This document shows positions 9,427 through 16,091 of a DNA stretch of 24,185 nt, piece after piece. The DNA is from a virus. Below the pieces are notes generated by a model. The model had not been told where the DNA came from, ran no database searches, and saw only the letters and a program-made list of their open reading frames with translations. The stretch spans positions 1 to 24,185 of IMG/VR virus record IMGVR_UViG_3300025096_000133. The stretch is one strand, 5' to 3'. Numbering within the stretch: the first letter of the stretch is position 1; each line of letters opens with the position of its first letter. Made by a program: the position numbers and the translations under genes.

Positions 9427-11548
9427 CAGTTCCTGGGAATCCTCCAAATCTAGGGTTAGAGGGGGTGGGGTTGGCAAGAGAGTGTATAGATGCGTCTTCA
9501 TAGGTTTTATTGACTCCTGAAAAGTCCCCGCTTCCCGTTAAATGATTGCCCCCTGTGTGGATATCAAGGAGTCCATTGCCGATGCTTGTGTCTCCTGTGG
9601 TTCCGTCCCACCACGCGACTAAGCTATGCTCTCCATAAAGAAGGGGGGCTGTTCCTTCGGGCACCACCTCCCCTGCGGGATCGCTCCACCCCGTGCCCCC
9701 TGTTAAGGTGCTCATCCTTCCGACGCATTCGTCGTATGTCCGTGGAATATGAGTGTAGGAGTTACTGGTGGCGAAGGGGGAGACGATTGACTTTCTCAAA
9801 AAACGTATTTCCTCTTCCTTTAAAGCCCTATTCCACAATCCCCACATCCCTATATGTCCATTAATAGTAGAGATAAAAGACGGGCCAGTATCGTAATAAT
9901 CTCTGTCTCTGAAAAACTCCTGTGCTCCAATCATAAATGTTTCAGGAAGCATCGGCTTGGAGCTATCCCATGTGGCATTTGCTCTTTTATTCCATGATGC
10001 AAAGTTCCCTAAATTATTTTGGATCTGTTCTCTATCGGCGCTGTGGGAGAATTTCCTCTCATTTACAAAGAATTCTATCACAGTAGTTTCGTCCTCCCCT
10101 TCTCCATTAATAAAGTTCGCGCTTCCTGTGCGATGCCTAATAATAAACTGGTGCCACTTTTCATTACCCGCATCAGCTTGTTGGAGGTTACCTAAAGATT
10201 GAGTTCGGTAAGCATTGTTGGAGGAGCTAGCCGAGGTTTCGTGGAGTTTATATCCAATGTATTGAGCTTGGATGTCATTAGACTTATCTGTGTTTCGTTG
10301 GCTCCACGTTGAGTTGCGGTTGATATTTACAAATCTACCTGCGGGGAACCCATCGCCATCGGCTTGGGAGGTGCTAAAAATTCCTGCTCCCCGAGGAGAG
10401 AGTTCATTAATGTTTGCCCACCCAACAAGAGTCCACTCCTTTCTTGGGTCTAATGCTCCCGTAACACTAGATTCTGTTGTGTGGAATAGGCCGCTATTTT
10501 TAATATAGTTTACATTGCCTTCGCTTGCTCCTGAAAACTTAACCGTTGGGAAGGTTTGTTCGCCTTGAGTGGCCCCCAAGAAATCCACATTTGCGGCTGT
10601 ATTAAATCGCTTTTGACATGCGTCTAATTTTTTAGTGCAACCATCCTTTCGCCAGTAACTAGGGTTTTTTTCAGGATTGTTCCCTGAGTTGAAGCTTCCT
10701 TCAAACCCAGCTACAGATACATAAACAGTTTTAAGGGGCACTCCTCTGGCATTAACATTCCCTCCCTGTGGAGGGAGGAGTATTGTGGGGCTTTCTATTG
10801 TGACTATGTCTCCCGAGACATATCCTTTAGATCCCTTCCATATGGCAGCTGGGTCATTAAAAAAATTACTCTGTGAGGGCACCCCCTCGTCATTTTCAGG
10901 GGGGATATATTGGGGCGCCACTAGGTCATCATCAGGATTTCGAAAAGGAGTCCCATCTTCTTGCTCGATGGGGAGCCCTTGGTATCGGCACCCCTCCCCC
11001 CTATATTGCCAGTAACAAAACTTAGCTTGGACTCCTCTAGAATTAACATTAAAGTTTTCTAAATCTAAGGGAGAATTCAATTCGAATTCTACGAATACCT
11101 TAGACTCCTGAGTCTTTCTCCCCATTATCCACTCCTCGTCTAGCAGTTCAGCCTTGCTGTCTGCTATTCCAAATGGATTTCCCCCATCAAAATTATCATC
11201 ATCTAGAAATTTGAGTTGAACCTTTTTTCTTACGACTTTTGCATTTTTAAAGTCTTTGTGATTTTGGAGAAGATTGGTAATAATGTTGTTCACATTAGCC
11301 ACTCTTATTTTGGGACGCGCCAGCTTACCATCCCCCAACACATCAAAACCCTCGCTTTCCATGGTAAGGGGAAGGTATTGGATGCCTTGCCACTTAATTG
11401 ATTTATTAAAAATAGCTCCCCCGTGAAACCCCATATATACTGTTGGTGTATTGATCCTATCAGGATAAACCTTGAATAATTCTAATATCGCAGTAGGCTG
11501 TAGATCTAAAAGACTACTTGCTGCTTTGTTGTGTCCTTCTGCCGCCAT
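9389..11548 (-). CDS. L: Minor tail protein, lambda L-like, with inserted LamG-like domain
   Basis: This 719-residue protein is the first gene of the tail-tip operon. Residues 1-180 match phage minor tail protein L (LLDLQPTAILELFKVYP, then PLTMESEGFDV and NPFGIADSKAELLDEEWI). Four cysteines typical of the L iron-sulfur site are present: Cys178-x8-Cys187 and Cys304-x6-Cys311. Between the pairs (about 235-302) sits a small W-x-GS-x-GY-x-SGDIVT ... YW module resembling CBM5/12 folds. After Cys311 a LamG/concanavalin-like domain (about 335-590, ending IGMWGLWNRALKEEEIRFL) is inserted, and the usual L C-terminus NPRFGGFPGTDGF comes only at about 698-710. Lambda L is about 232 residues, so two thirds of this protein is insertion. 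The likely role is tail-tip structure, with the extra modules exposed for glycan binding (inference). Confidence 0.88.
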   Translation of the reverse strand: MAAEGHNKAASSLLDLQPTAILELFKVYPDRINTPTVYMGFHGGAIFNKSIKWQGIQYLPLTMESEGFDVLGDGKLARPKIRVANVNNIITNLLQNHKDFKNAKVVRKKVQLKFLDDDNFDGGNPFGIADSKAELLDEEWIMGRKTQESKVFVEFELNSPLDLENFNVNSRGVQAKFCYWQYRGEGCRYQGLPIEQEDGTPFRNPDDDLVAPQYIPPENDEGVPSQSNFFNDPAAIWKGSKGYVSGDIVTIESPTILLPPQGGNVNARGVPLKTVYVSVAGFEGSFNSGNNPEKNPSYWRKDGCTKKLDACQKRFNTAANVDFLGATQGEQTFPTVKFSGASEGNVNYIKNSGLFHTTESSVTGALDPRKEWTLVGWANINELSPRGAGIFSTSQADGDGFPAGRFVNINRNSTWSQRNTDKSNDIQAQYIGYKLHETSASSSNNAYRTQSLGNLQQADAGNEKWHQFIIRHRTGSANFINGEGEDETTVIEFFVNERKFSHSADREQIQNNLGNFASWNKRANATWDSSKPMLPETFMIGAQEFFRDRDYYDTGPSFISTINGHIGMWGLWNRALKEEEIRFLRKSIVSPFATSNSYTHIPRTYDECVGRMSTLTGGTGWSDPAGEVVPEGTAPLLYGEHSLVAWWDGTTGDTSIGNGLLDIHTGGNHLTGSGDFSGVNKTYEDASIHSLANPTPSNPRFGGFPGTDGFSYGRDGGAY

Positions 11549-11589
11549 ATTTAAATTTACACTTTATTATTATATAATATAATAAAGAA
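11549..11589. promoter_or_regulatory. Divergent promoter region with AT-rich palindrome
   Basis: These 41 bp separate the minus-strand tail operon from the plus-strand block. On the plus strand TTTACA (11556-11561), 16 nt, then TATAAT (11578-11583) resembles a sigma70 promoter, and the GTG start follows exactly 6 nt after the -10 box. On the minus strand a GTGTAA element (11562-11557) lies 8 nt before the L start codon. Arms CTTTATTAT (11562-11570) and ATAATAAAG (11579-11587) form a 9-bp inverted repeat around an 8-nt centre, which could be an operator or merely overlapping -10 boxes. Confidence 0.55.
11557..11562 (-). promoter_or_regulatory. GTGTAA element upstream of L
   Basis: The minus strand reads AAAGTGTAAATTTAAATATG, with the element 8 nt before the L start. 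It is one of at least six copies in front of unit-leading genes in this window and is nearly identical in context to the copy at 23584. It may be a phage-specific promoter element. Confidence 0.45.
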
Positions 11590-12309
11590 GTGAAAATTAA
11601 ACGTATAAAAGACGCTTCAGCGGTTTGGTCGTTTTTTTACGCTTACTCTGTGAAATCCAAGCCTTACAGCGGCTGCGAGTTTGCGTCTCCGCGCCTAAGA
11701 AAAGAAAAAATAAAAGACTTTTTTGAGGAGTTGGTTTCCACCTCTAAAATATACATGGCTGAAGAAGAGGGGGAGCCTTTTGGGTTTATGTTTGTTTCAG
11801 AAGAGGAAAACTTTATGTATCTCAGATTTGCTTTCGGGATTAGCACTAGCAGTAAATTCTCGCACACAAAATGGACGGAGTGTGTTTACCGTCTTTTTGA
11901 TTCTCTTTTAGAACAACATAATAAAAATTACTTTGTAGCAGAAATATCGCGAGAGCATAATGTGGAGGCGTTTAAAAAGTGGATTGAAAAATATCAAAAA
12001 AGGGCTATAGTATTTAAAGACTCAAAAAATACCATAGTTTGGTGTAAATCAGAACGTATGAGTGTAATATTTAAGGTGGTCGGAACAAACAAGACCACAG
12101 AACACCTAATGGGGAAGGAAGCTTCGCTAGGACATACCCGCAAGGGACCACGCCATGTAGTGCGAGAACTTTTTTTCGAAAACGACCGTTATATTTTAGA
12201 TGAAAAAAGTGTTGACTTCCTTCCAGACTGTGTTTTAATTCACGGGATGTTGTCAGACGACAAAGAAAATGTTGGAAGAGTAGCACTTGAATTTAAACCG
12301 CAAAAATGA
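11590..12309 (+). CDS. Hypothetical protein, possible GNAT-like acyltransferase fold
   Basis: This 239-residue protein starts at GTG; the first in-frame ATG would be 55 codons later and would lose a folded-looking N-terminus. Residues about 50-145 have a GNAT-like rhythm: YMAEEEGEPFGFMFV (beta strands), then FMYLRFAFGIS, a helix TKWTECVYRLFDSLLEQ, FVAEISREHNVEAFKKWIEK and a final strand. The classic Q/RxxGxG/A acetyl-CoA loop is not obvious, so the enzyme call is weak. The C-terminal 80 residues are unrecognised. It is the first plus-strand gene after the divergent region, with a -10-like TATAAT 6 nt before the start, and it overlaps the next gene by 4 nt (ATGA). Confidence 0.7.
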   Translation: MKIKRIKDASAVWSFFYAYSVKSKPYSGCEFASPRLRKEKIKDFFEELVSTSKIYMAEEEGEPFGFMFVSEEENFMYLRFAFGISTSSKFSHTKWTECVYRLFDSLLEQHNKNYFVAEISREHNVEAFKKWIEKYQKRAIVFKDSKNTIVWCKSERMSVIFKVVGTNKTTEHLMGKEASLGHTRKGPRHVVRELFFENDRYILDEKSVDFLPDCVLIHGMLSDDKENVGRVALEFKPQK

Positions 12310-12509
12310 GTAAAAAACCAGTTATTTATAGGGTATACACCCGCAAGGGTCAGTTCCACCATTGTTACAGTTCGGCCTTGGAAGGGGCATTGGGCTGGGC
12401 AATTGATTGCGCCAAAGTAGTTGGCGGCTCCGTTAGGGAGGTTACTCCCGAGGGAGTGGAAACAGAGGTATTCTCCTGTTCTAAGGAAGCAGATGTTAGC
12501 ACTACTTAA
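12306..12509 (+). CDS. Small hypothetical protein (67 aa)
   Basis: This 67-residue protein is not recognised. It begins MSKKPVIYRVYTRKGQFHH and looks like a compact alpha/beta fold without signal peptide or membrane segment. The start overlaps the preceding stop as ATGA, and its 3' end overlaps the i-spanin start by 17 nt, so it is embedded in a tightly coupled operon leading into the lysis genes. Confidence 0.65.
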   Translation: MSKKPVIYRVYTRKGQFHHCYSSALEGALGWAIDCAKVVGGSVREVTPEGVETEVFSCSKEADVSTT

Positions 12510-12747
12510 ATCCCTTATAAAATCTTTAGAATTATTTTTAAATCTTAAAAACAAGAGATTCTATTATGATCTTCACCGTGAACAAAGAGAACGAGAAGAT
12601 GAAATCCTCCAAGAAATTGAAAAGCTTAGGGGTAGCGGGGATGGCAATGATGCTGATCGCGCTGACCTCTTGCGGAAGCGACTCACCACCGAGCGTGAGC
12701 AATTTGAACATATATCAGCCTTCTACTCTGAGACTCAGGATGAATAG
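12493..12747 (+). CDS. Putative i-spanin (Rz-like)
   Basis: This 84-residue protein begins at an ATG with AAGGA 5 nt upstream, one of the few clear Shine-Dalgarno sequences here. Residues 1-16 (MLALLKSLIKSLELFL) are hydrophobic to amphipathic. They are followed by a long charged helix or coiled coil, REQREREDEILQEIEKLR, and a GSGDGNDADRADLLRKRL region of the kind often seen in short Rz-like proteins. The decisive evidence is architecture: a lipoprotein gene with a perfect lipobox is nested in the +1 frame, exactly as in Rz/Rz1 pairs. The membrane anchor is short and contains Lys and Glu, so inner-membrane insertion is less certain than usual. Its role would be outer-membrane disruption at the last step of lysis. 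Confidence 0.7.
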   Translation: MLALLKSLIKSLELFLNLKNKRFYYDLHREQREREDEILQEIEKLRGSGDGNDADRADLLRKRLTTEREQFEHISAFYSETQDE

Positions 12748-12850
12748 CCCCATTCAAACAAAGGATGGAACCTATACCCCCCAAACTGATGAGGTTTGGC
12801 ACTCTGATGCTCGTTTTAGGAGGCTTGAAAGAGAAATTTATTCCAAATGA
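12599..12850 (+). CDS. Putative o-spanin lipoprotein (Rz1-like)
   Basis: This 83-residue protein starts MKSSKKLKSLG, with a hydrophobic core AGMAMMLIAL and the lipobox LTSC (lipidated Cys near residue 25), and then a small mature domain with several prolines and GTYTPQTDEVWHSD. The start lies inside the i-spanin gene in the +1 frame; 149 nt of it overlap the i-spanin and the rest extends beyond. An ATG at 12566 would add 11 residues ahead of the signal peptide and is less likely. It would sit in the outer membrane's inner leaflet and bind the i-spanin across the periplasm. The next gene begins at an ATGA overlap. Confidence 0.8.
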   Translation: MKSSKKLKSLGVAGMAMMLIALTSCGSDSPPSVSNLNIYQPSTLRLRMNSPIQTKDGTYTPQTDEVWHSDARFRRLEREIYSK

Positions 12851-13893
12851 AACAAATAATCATCCCCTCCAAAGAGGAGGTTGAAGCCGAAATAATTAAA
12901 GCAAGAGAAATTCTTGAAAAATATGGTATTGATAACGCACACCCAGAACTCCCAGTTGACTGGGCTGCATATTTTGAGCGGGCTCAGAAGCAGTTAAACA
13001 AGTCGGGTAGTCGTCAACACAGTGGGACTCTCGTATTGACTGATTGGTATCCCCTAAACAGAACCCTCTTTTTGGACAGTCATGTGCAGTTAAAGGGATC
13101 GGTGAGAGCGGGGCATCATCTAGGATCTTCCTGTGGTTTTCGCGCTGAAGAAGATTTTGAGGGCGACTGGATTCTCAGCTGGAAACAACCAAACAAAAGG
13201 TCATTTTATAGCAACTTTGGTGCGGGGATTCGTAATATACACATACAATCACAGCACGGTCTCAACGGTGTTTGTTTTCGTGGTGCCCAACAGTCAGCGG
13301 GGGTAGACAATTTGGTGGTGCGCGGATTTGGTGAGAATGCTGTGGGGGTCAAGTTAGGGGGAGATACTTACTCTGTCCGAGATGTATTTAGTGATGCAGC
13401 TAAAGGTGGAGAGGATTCTGTTGCGAGAGAGGGTGCAGTTGCATTTGAGCTTGGTTCAAGCAGGGTTTATTCTCTTAGGTTGGAGAATATTACCTCTCAT
13501 AATTGTGGAACAGGACTCCAGTGGGGGGATGCTCACCAAATAACGATTGAAAATTTTGAGACAGAGCTGACCACGCAGCCCCTTGTGTGCACATGGGATG
13601 CGAGAGGAATAAATATTAGAAACGGTTGCTTCCGTCACACAAAAAACCTTCTTAAACTAGAGAAAGTGCGTTGGCCTTCCGATTCCCGAATAAAAATCGA
13701 TGGGATGATGGCAGATAACTCACCTGGGGAAATACTCCTTCCCAATGGAGATCAGGTAATCGTTCCCAAAAACTTTGATCTGGTAATTGAGGGGGACAGG
13801 ACAAAAGGGTTGAGGGTGGTAGATCTTAAGAAGATGCGCGAATCTTACTTAGATAGCATTAGTGCTGGCGTAGGCATCGGCACCTCCGCGTAA
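12847..13893 (+). CDS. Right-handed parallel beta-helix protein (pectin-lyase-like fold)
   Basis: This 348-residue protein has no signal peptide. It has a helical N-terminus (about 1-55), then from about 60 to 310 repeating short beta strands with pectin-lyase-fold rhythm, such as GIRNIHIQSQHGLNGVCF, VDNLVVRGFGENAVGVKL, SLRLENITSHNCGTGLQW and ITIENFETE. No catalytic residues can be assigned. Phage proteins of this fold are often tailspikes or depolymerases, but its position directly after the o-spanin (ATGA overlap) and away from the tail operon leaves the role open. The C-terminus ends GVGIGTSA, the same motif that repeats in the long fibre, so it may be a fibre-related or truncated virion protein. 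The HMA-like gene follows after 7 nt. Confidence 0.75.
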   Translation: MKQIIIPSKEEVEAEIIKAREILEKYGIDNAHPELPVDWAAYFERAQKQLNKSGSRQHSGTLVLTDWYPLNRTLFLDSHVQLKGSVRAGHHLGSSCGFRAEEDFEGDWILSWKQPNKRSFYSNFGAGIRNIHIQSQHGLNGVCFRGAQQSAGVDNLVVRGFGENAVGVKLGGDTYSVRDVFSDAAKGGEDSVAREGAVAFELGSSRVYSLRLENITSHNCGTGLQWGDAHQITIENFETELTTQPLVCTWDARGINIRNGCFRHTKNLLKLEKVRWPSDSRIKIDGMMADNSPGEILLPNGDQVIVPKNFDLVIEGDRTKGLRVVDLKKMRESYLDSISAGVGIGTSA

Positions 13894-13900
13894 ATTAGTT

Positions 13901-14209
13901 ATGAAAAAATTATTTATACTTCTCATGTTGGGGCTGGCCCCTTTGATTAAGGCCGACGAGACACGCTACAGAGCTGTTATGTCGGGGGTCACCTGAGCGG
14001 ATTGCCAGAATGATGTTCGTCGAGCATTAAAAACTACATTTGAAGCTGTTAATATAAACATTATTAAAAGTGACAAGCCTCGTTTCCAAGAGGTGACCTT
14101 CACCGCTTCTGATAAAAGCATTACGAGGAGAGCCATTGAGGCAGCAATGGGAAAAGATAAAGACCGATATCAAGTTTGGAGATTAATAAAAAAGGTGGGG
14201 AAAAAATAG
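13901..14209 (+). CDS. Secreted HMA/MerP-like protein with in-frame TGA, candidate selenoprotein
   Basis: From the ATG at 13901 a frame of 102 codons ends at TAG 14207-14209, interrupted only by TGA at 13994-13996 (codon 32). Residues 1-18 are a signal peptide (MKKLFILLMLGLAPLIKA, cleavage before DE). The text around the TGA is MSGVT-TGA-ADC, then a helix QNDVRRALKTTF, a strand VNINII, a strand FQEVTFTASD and a helix ITRRAIEAAMG: the beta-alpha-beta-beta-alpha-beta order of heavy-metal-associated domains. The TGA falls exactly on the first cysteine of the GxTCxxC metal motif, and the second (Cys35) is intact. Other genes here end with TGA, so the code is not globally reassigned. A small GAU-GUUC-GUC hairpin lies about 16 nt after the TGA, too weak to call a SECIS. 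Alternatives are a nonsense mutation or a sequence error. Confidence 0.62.
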
Positions 14210-14282
14210 CGACAGCGATGAATACGTATTCACATGTAGATAATAAAAATAAGCCCTTATATTCTCTTTTATGACACAGAAT

Positions 14283-14288
14283 GTGTAA
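14283..14288 (+). promoter_or_regulatory. GTGTAA element upstream of the beta-barrel gene
   Basis: The context AATGTGTAAAATTAA lies 43 nt before the start, just upstream of a TTGACA box. It is the most distant of the copies of this motif. Confidence 0.35.
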
Positions 14289-14295
14289 AATTAAT

Positions 14296-14325
14296 TTGAC
14301 AATCGCTTTAAACCGTTAATAATAC
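14296..14325 (+). promoter_or_regulatory. Sigma70-like promoter, probably giving a leaderless mRNA
   Basis: TTGACA (14296-14301), 18 nt, TAATAC (14320-14325). The ATG of the beta-barrel gene follows exactly 6 nt after the -10 box, so the expected transcription start coincides with the start codon. No Shine-Dalgarno is present. Confidence 0.6.
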
Positions 14326-14331
14326 AAAAAT

Positions 14332-15024
14332 ATGAAGACACTATTATTTAGTCTTGCAACCATGTTGGGCGTTACCCTTGGTAACGCAGGTGTTACTATC
14401 ACTAATCTCTTGGAGAGTGTTTCTCCTGAGCTTGGCGTTAACTATAGCAATTTATCGACTCATCGTGGCGTAGCCACAAGAGAAGATTCTCTTGCTTTTT
14501 CTGCCCTTGTGGGAATTCCCGTTGAGGGAGCGCATCTTTCTGTGGGTATTGACCTTCACGATGTTGATGGCGATACAGAGAAAGATTGGTCTGTTGCTTA
14601 TGCTCGTCCAATTGAGATTTTTGGTCAGAGCTTGGGCGCTAGAGCGCATCTCAAGAGGATTGATTCCTCTAATGGGGGTTGGGAAGAGGTTGGTCTTGCG
14701 CTAACTTATGCCCACGATATTGCTGACCTCACGGCTACCGTGTGGCACGAAGCTGATTCGTCTGGCCCTTATGGGGTGGAAGTGATGGTTTCTCGCGATT
14801 TCGCTACTCCCGTGGCGAATCTTACTATTACTCCATTTGCGGCAGTTAATATTGCTGACGAGTATGATGGGGTAGAAGCTGGGGTCGCAGCCACCTATGA
14901 GCTTAATGATAGTCTCTCTCTCTTTGTGAAGGCGGCTTATCATGACAATGATCTTGATTCTTCTAGTGCTTATGCTTTAGAGCATGATTGGTCGGTTGGT
15001 GGAGGGGTTTCTTTCAGGTTCTAA
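14332..15024 (+). CDS. Secreted outer-membrane beta-barrel protein
   Basis: This 230-residue protein has a signal peptide (about 1-19, MKTLLFSLATMLGVTLGNA). The mature part consists of alternating amphipathic strands with polar turns, for example ARAHLKRIDS, EVGLALTYAHD, LTATVWHEAD, GVEVMVSRDF, LTITPFAAVN, GVEAGVAATYEL and LSLFVKAAYHDND. The last strand WSVGGGVSFRF ends in the C-terminal Phe recognised by the BAM machinery. It resembles 8-10-stranded porin-like or OmpW/opacity-type barrels, but no specific family is claimed. It has its own promoter and is followed by a strong terminator, so it is a monocistronic unit. In phages such proteins can alter the host surface, for instance to block superinfection (inference). 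Confidence 0.78.
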   Translation: MKTLLFSLATMLGVTLGNAGVTITNLLESVSPELGVNYSNLSTHRGVATREDSLAFSALVGIPVEGAHLSVGIDLHDVDGDTEKDWSVAYARPIEIFGQSLGARAHLKRIDSSNGGWEEVGLALTYAHDIADLTATVWHEADSSGPYGVEVMVSRDFATPVANLTITPFAAVNIADEYDGVEAGVAATYELNDSLSLFVKAAYHDNDLDSSSAYALEHDWSVGGGVSFRF

Positions 15025-15049
15025 GATAAATCTTTTAAAAACGAAATAA

Positions 15050-15078
15050 AAAGTCCCCCTAGTGGGGGGCTTTTTTTT
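15050..15078 (+). terminator. Rho-independent terminator after the beta-barrel gene
   Basis: The stem AGTCCCCC (15052-15059) pairs with GGGGGGCT (15064-15071) around a TAGT loop and is followed by a run of eight T. It ends the beta-barrel transcript before the holin. Confidence 0.9.
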
Positions 15079-15085
15079 GTAGAAA

Positions 15086-15091
15086 GTGTAA
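15086..15091 (+). promoter_or_regulatory. GTGTAA element upstream of the holin
   Basis: The context GAAAGTGTAACTAGTTTAAC lies 10 nt before the holin ATG and directly after a terminator, where a new promoter is needed. It shares GTGTAACTA with the copy before the LamG operon. Confidence 0.5.
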
Positions 15092-15101
15092 CTAGTTTAA
15101 C

Positions 15102-15428
15102 ATGGAACCTGAAAAGTCTATAATAAAAGAGTTTCTTGGCGGGGGGTGGCTTGTTCCTTTAATCGGGGCTGCTGCTATGTTTGCTAGGCTTCTGACTGGC
15201 ACTAACCACCTTACTGTTAAGGAGCAGTTTAAAAAGATTGCAATCGCTGCAATTGCCGCAGGAATTGCTTGGTTTATCCTAGAACAAACAGAGGTCTCAT
15301 CCCTTATGAAGGCAGTAACGTATGGTATAATTGGTGCAGTAAGTCCAGAAGTAATCGGAGGAATTGTTTGTTTGGCTAAAAAGTTTGAAAAGCACCCGTT
15401 AAAATTCCTTAAAAAGAAATCTAAATAA
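15102..15428 (+). CDS. Holin
   Basis: This 108-residue membrane protein has about three hydrophobic segments (roughly 14-32, 43-60 and 70-92), the glycine-rich start GGGWLVPLIGAAAMFARLL and a strongly basic tail KKFEKHPLKFLKKKSK. The pattern fits class I, LydA-like holins. Its stop overlaps the start of the CHAP endolysin (TAATG), a classic lysis-cassette arrangement. It would form the inner-membrane lesions that release the endolysin. No Shine-Dalgarno is seen. Confidence 0.82.
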   Translation: MEPEKSIIKEFLGGGWLVPLIGAAAMFARLLTGTNHLTVKEQFKKIAIAAIAAGIAWFILEQTEVSSLMKAVTYGIIGAVSPEVIGGIVCLAKKFEKHPLKFLKKKSK

Positions 15429-16048
15429 TGAATTTTAAAGGTAAAAGAGAGGTAGTAAAGGCCGTCCAAAGACTTTTGGGTGTTTCTAGTGATGGAGCAG
15501 ACGGTCCAGTAACTTGGAACGCTATACTGGCCAAATTATCCACCAAGGAACCCGCGATTTCTGGGAGCAGCATACCCGAGAAGATGGTATCGTTGGCCCG
15601 TGGAGAGATTGGTGTTTCCGAGGTAGATGGAACTAATTGTGGCCCCAAGGTAGACGAATACAAGGCGGCGACATGGCTCGACGCCGATAAAGGATGGCCT
15701 TGGTGCGCGGCTTTCATCTGCTGGCTTGTAAGGGAGGCTATAGAGGGTGAGGATGTGAAATTCTCAAGACCCAGAACAGCGGGGGCATGGGACTTTGAAA
15801 ACTGGGCTAAACAACAAGCCGCGAATGGAGTGGGGCTTCGCAAACCCACCAACGAGGACATTAATGCTGGAGACATTATAGTTTTTACTTTTTCTCATAT
15901 CGCTATCGCTATCGCAGACGTAGATTCAAGGGGCTATGTGAAAACCATTGAGGGTAATACTAATGGAGCAGGGAGCCGAGAGGGTGGTTCTGTGCTAGAA
16001 AAAAACAGACATGTTTCTAAGATTAGAAGCAGAATAAGAATTCTGTAG
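15428..16048 (+). CDS. Endolysin with CHAP amidase/peptidase domain
   Basis: This 206-residue protein has no signal peptide. Residues about 5-40 look like a short peptidoglycan-binding repeat (VVKAVQRLLGV, DGADGPVTWNAI). A CHAP domain spans about 50-206, with the nucleophile Cys93 in GWPWCAAFICW, His157 in FTFSHIAIA and the acid/Asn pair in IEGNTN (175-178); DINAGDIIVF is the usual strand before the histidine. It would cut peptide or amide bonds in peptidoglycan. It is translationally coupled to the holin. Its release through the holin fits the absence of a signal sequence. Confidence 0.92.
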   Translation: MNFKGKREVVKAVQRLLGVSSDGADGPVTWNAILAKLSTKEPAISGSSIPEKMVSLARGEIGVSEVDGTNCGPKVDEYKAATWLDADKGWPWCAAFICWLVREAIEGEDVKFSRPRTAGAWDFENWAKQQAANGVGLRKPTNEDINAGDIIVFTFSHIAIAIADVDSRGYVKTIEGNTNGAGSREGGSVLEKNRHVSKIRSRIRIL

Positions 16049-16055
16049 ATTTTTG

Positions 16056-16083
16056 TTGACACGGGGGGAAAACTCTCTATTGT
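16056..16083 (+). promoter_or_regulatory. Possible promoter downstream of the endolysin
   Basis: TTGACA (16056-16061), 16 nt, TATTGT (16078-16083); the next ATG (16092) follows 8 nt after the -10-like box. The -35 is perfect and the -10 is a partial match. Confidence 0.4.
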
Positions 16084-16091
16084 GGGCGTTG

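Noticed and set aside
9427-9501. N-terminal extension of the K-like protein from the ATG at 9501
   Set aside because: It would overlap L by 113 nt and encode a low-complexity TPPPLTLDLED stretch, while L's conserved C-terminus uses this DNA in another frame.
13994-13996. Genome-wide reassignment of TGA to an amino acid
   Set aside because: Several well-supported genes end in TGA at overlapping ATGA junctions (for example 12309, 12850, 16947, 23122, and the K-like gene), so TGA works as a stop here.
14012-14021. GAU-GUUC-GUC hairpin as a definite SECIS element
   Set aside because: Only three base pairs including a G-U; the distance from the UGA is suitable but the stem is too weak to report as a feature.
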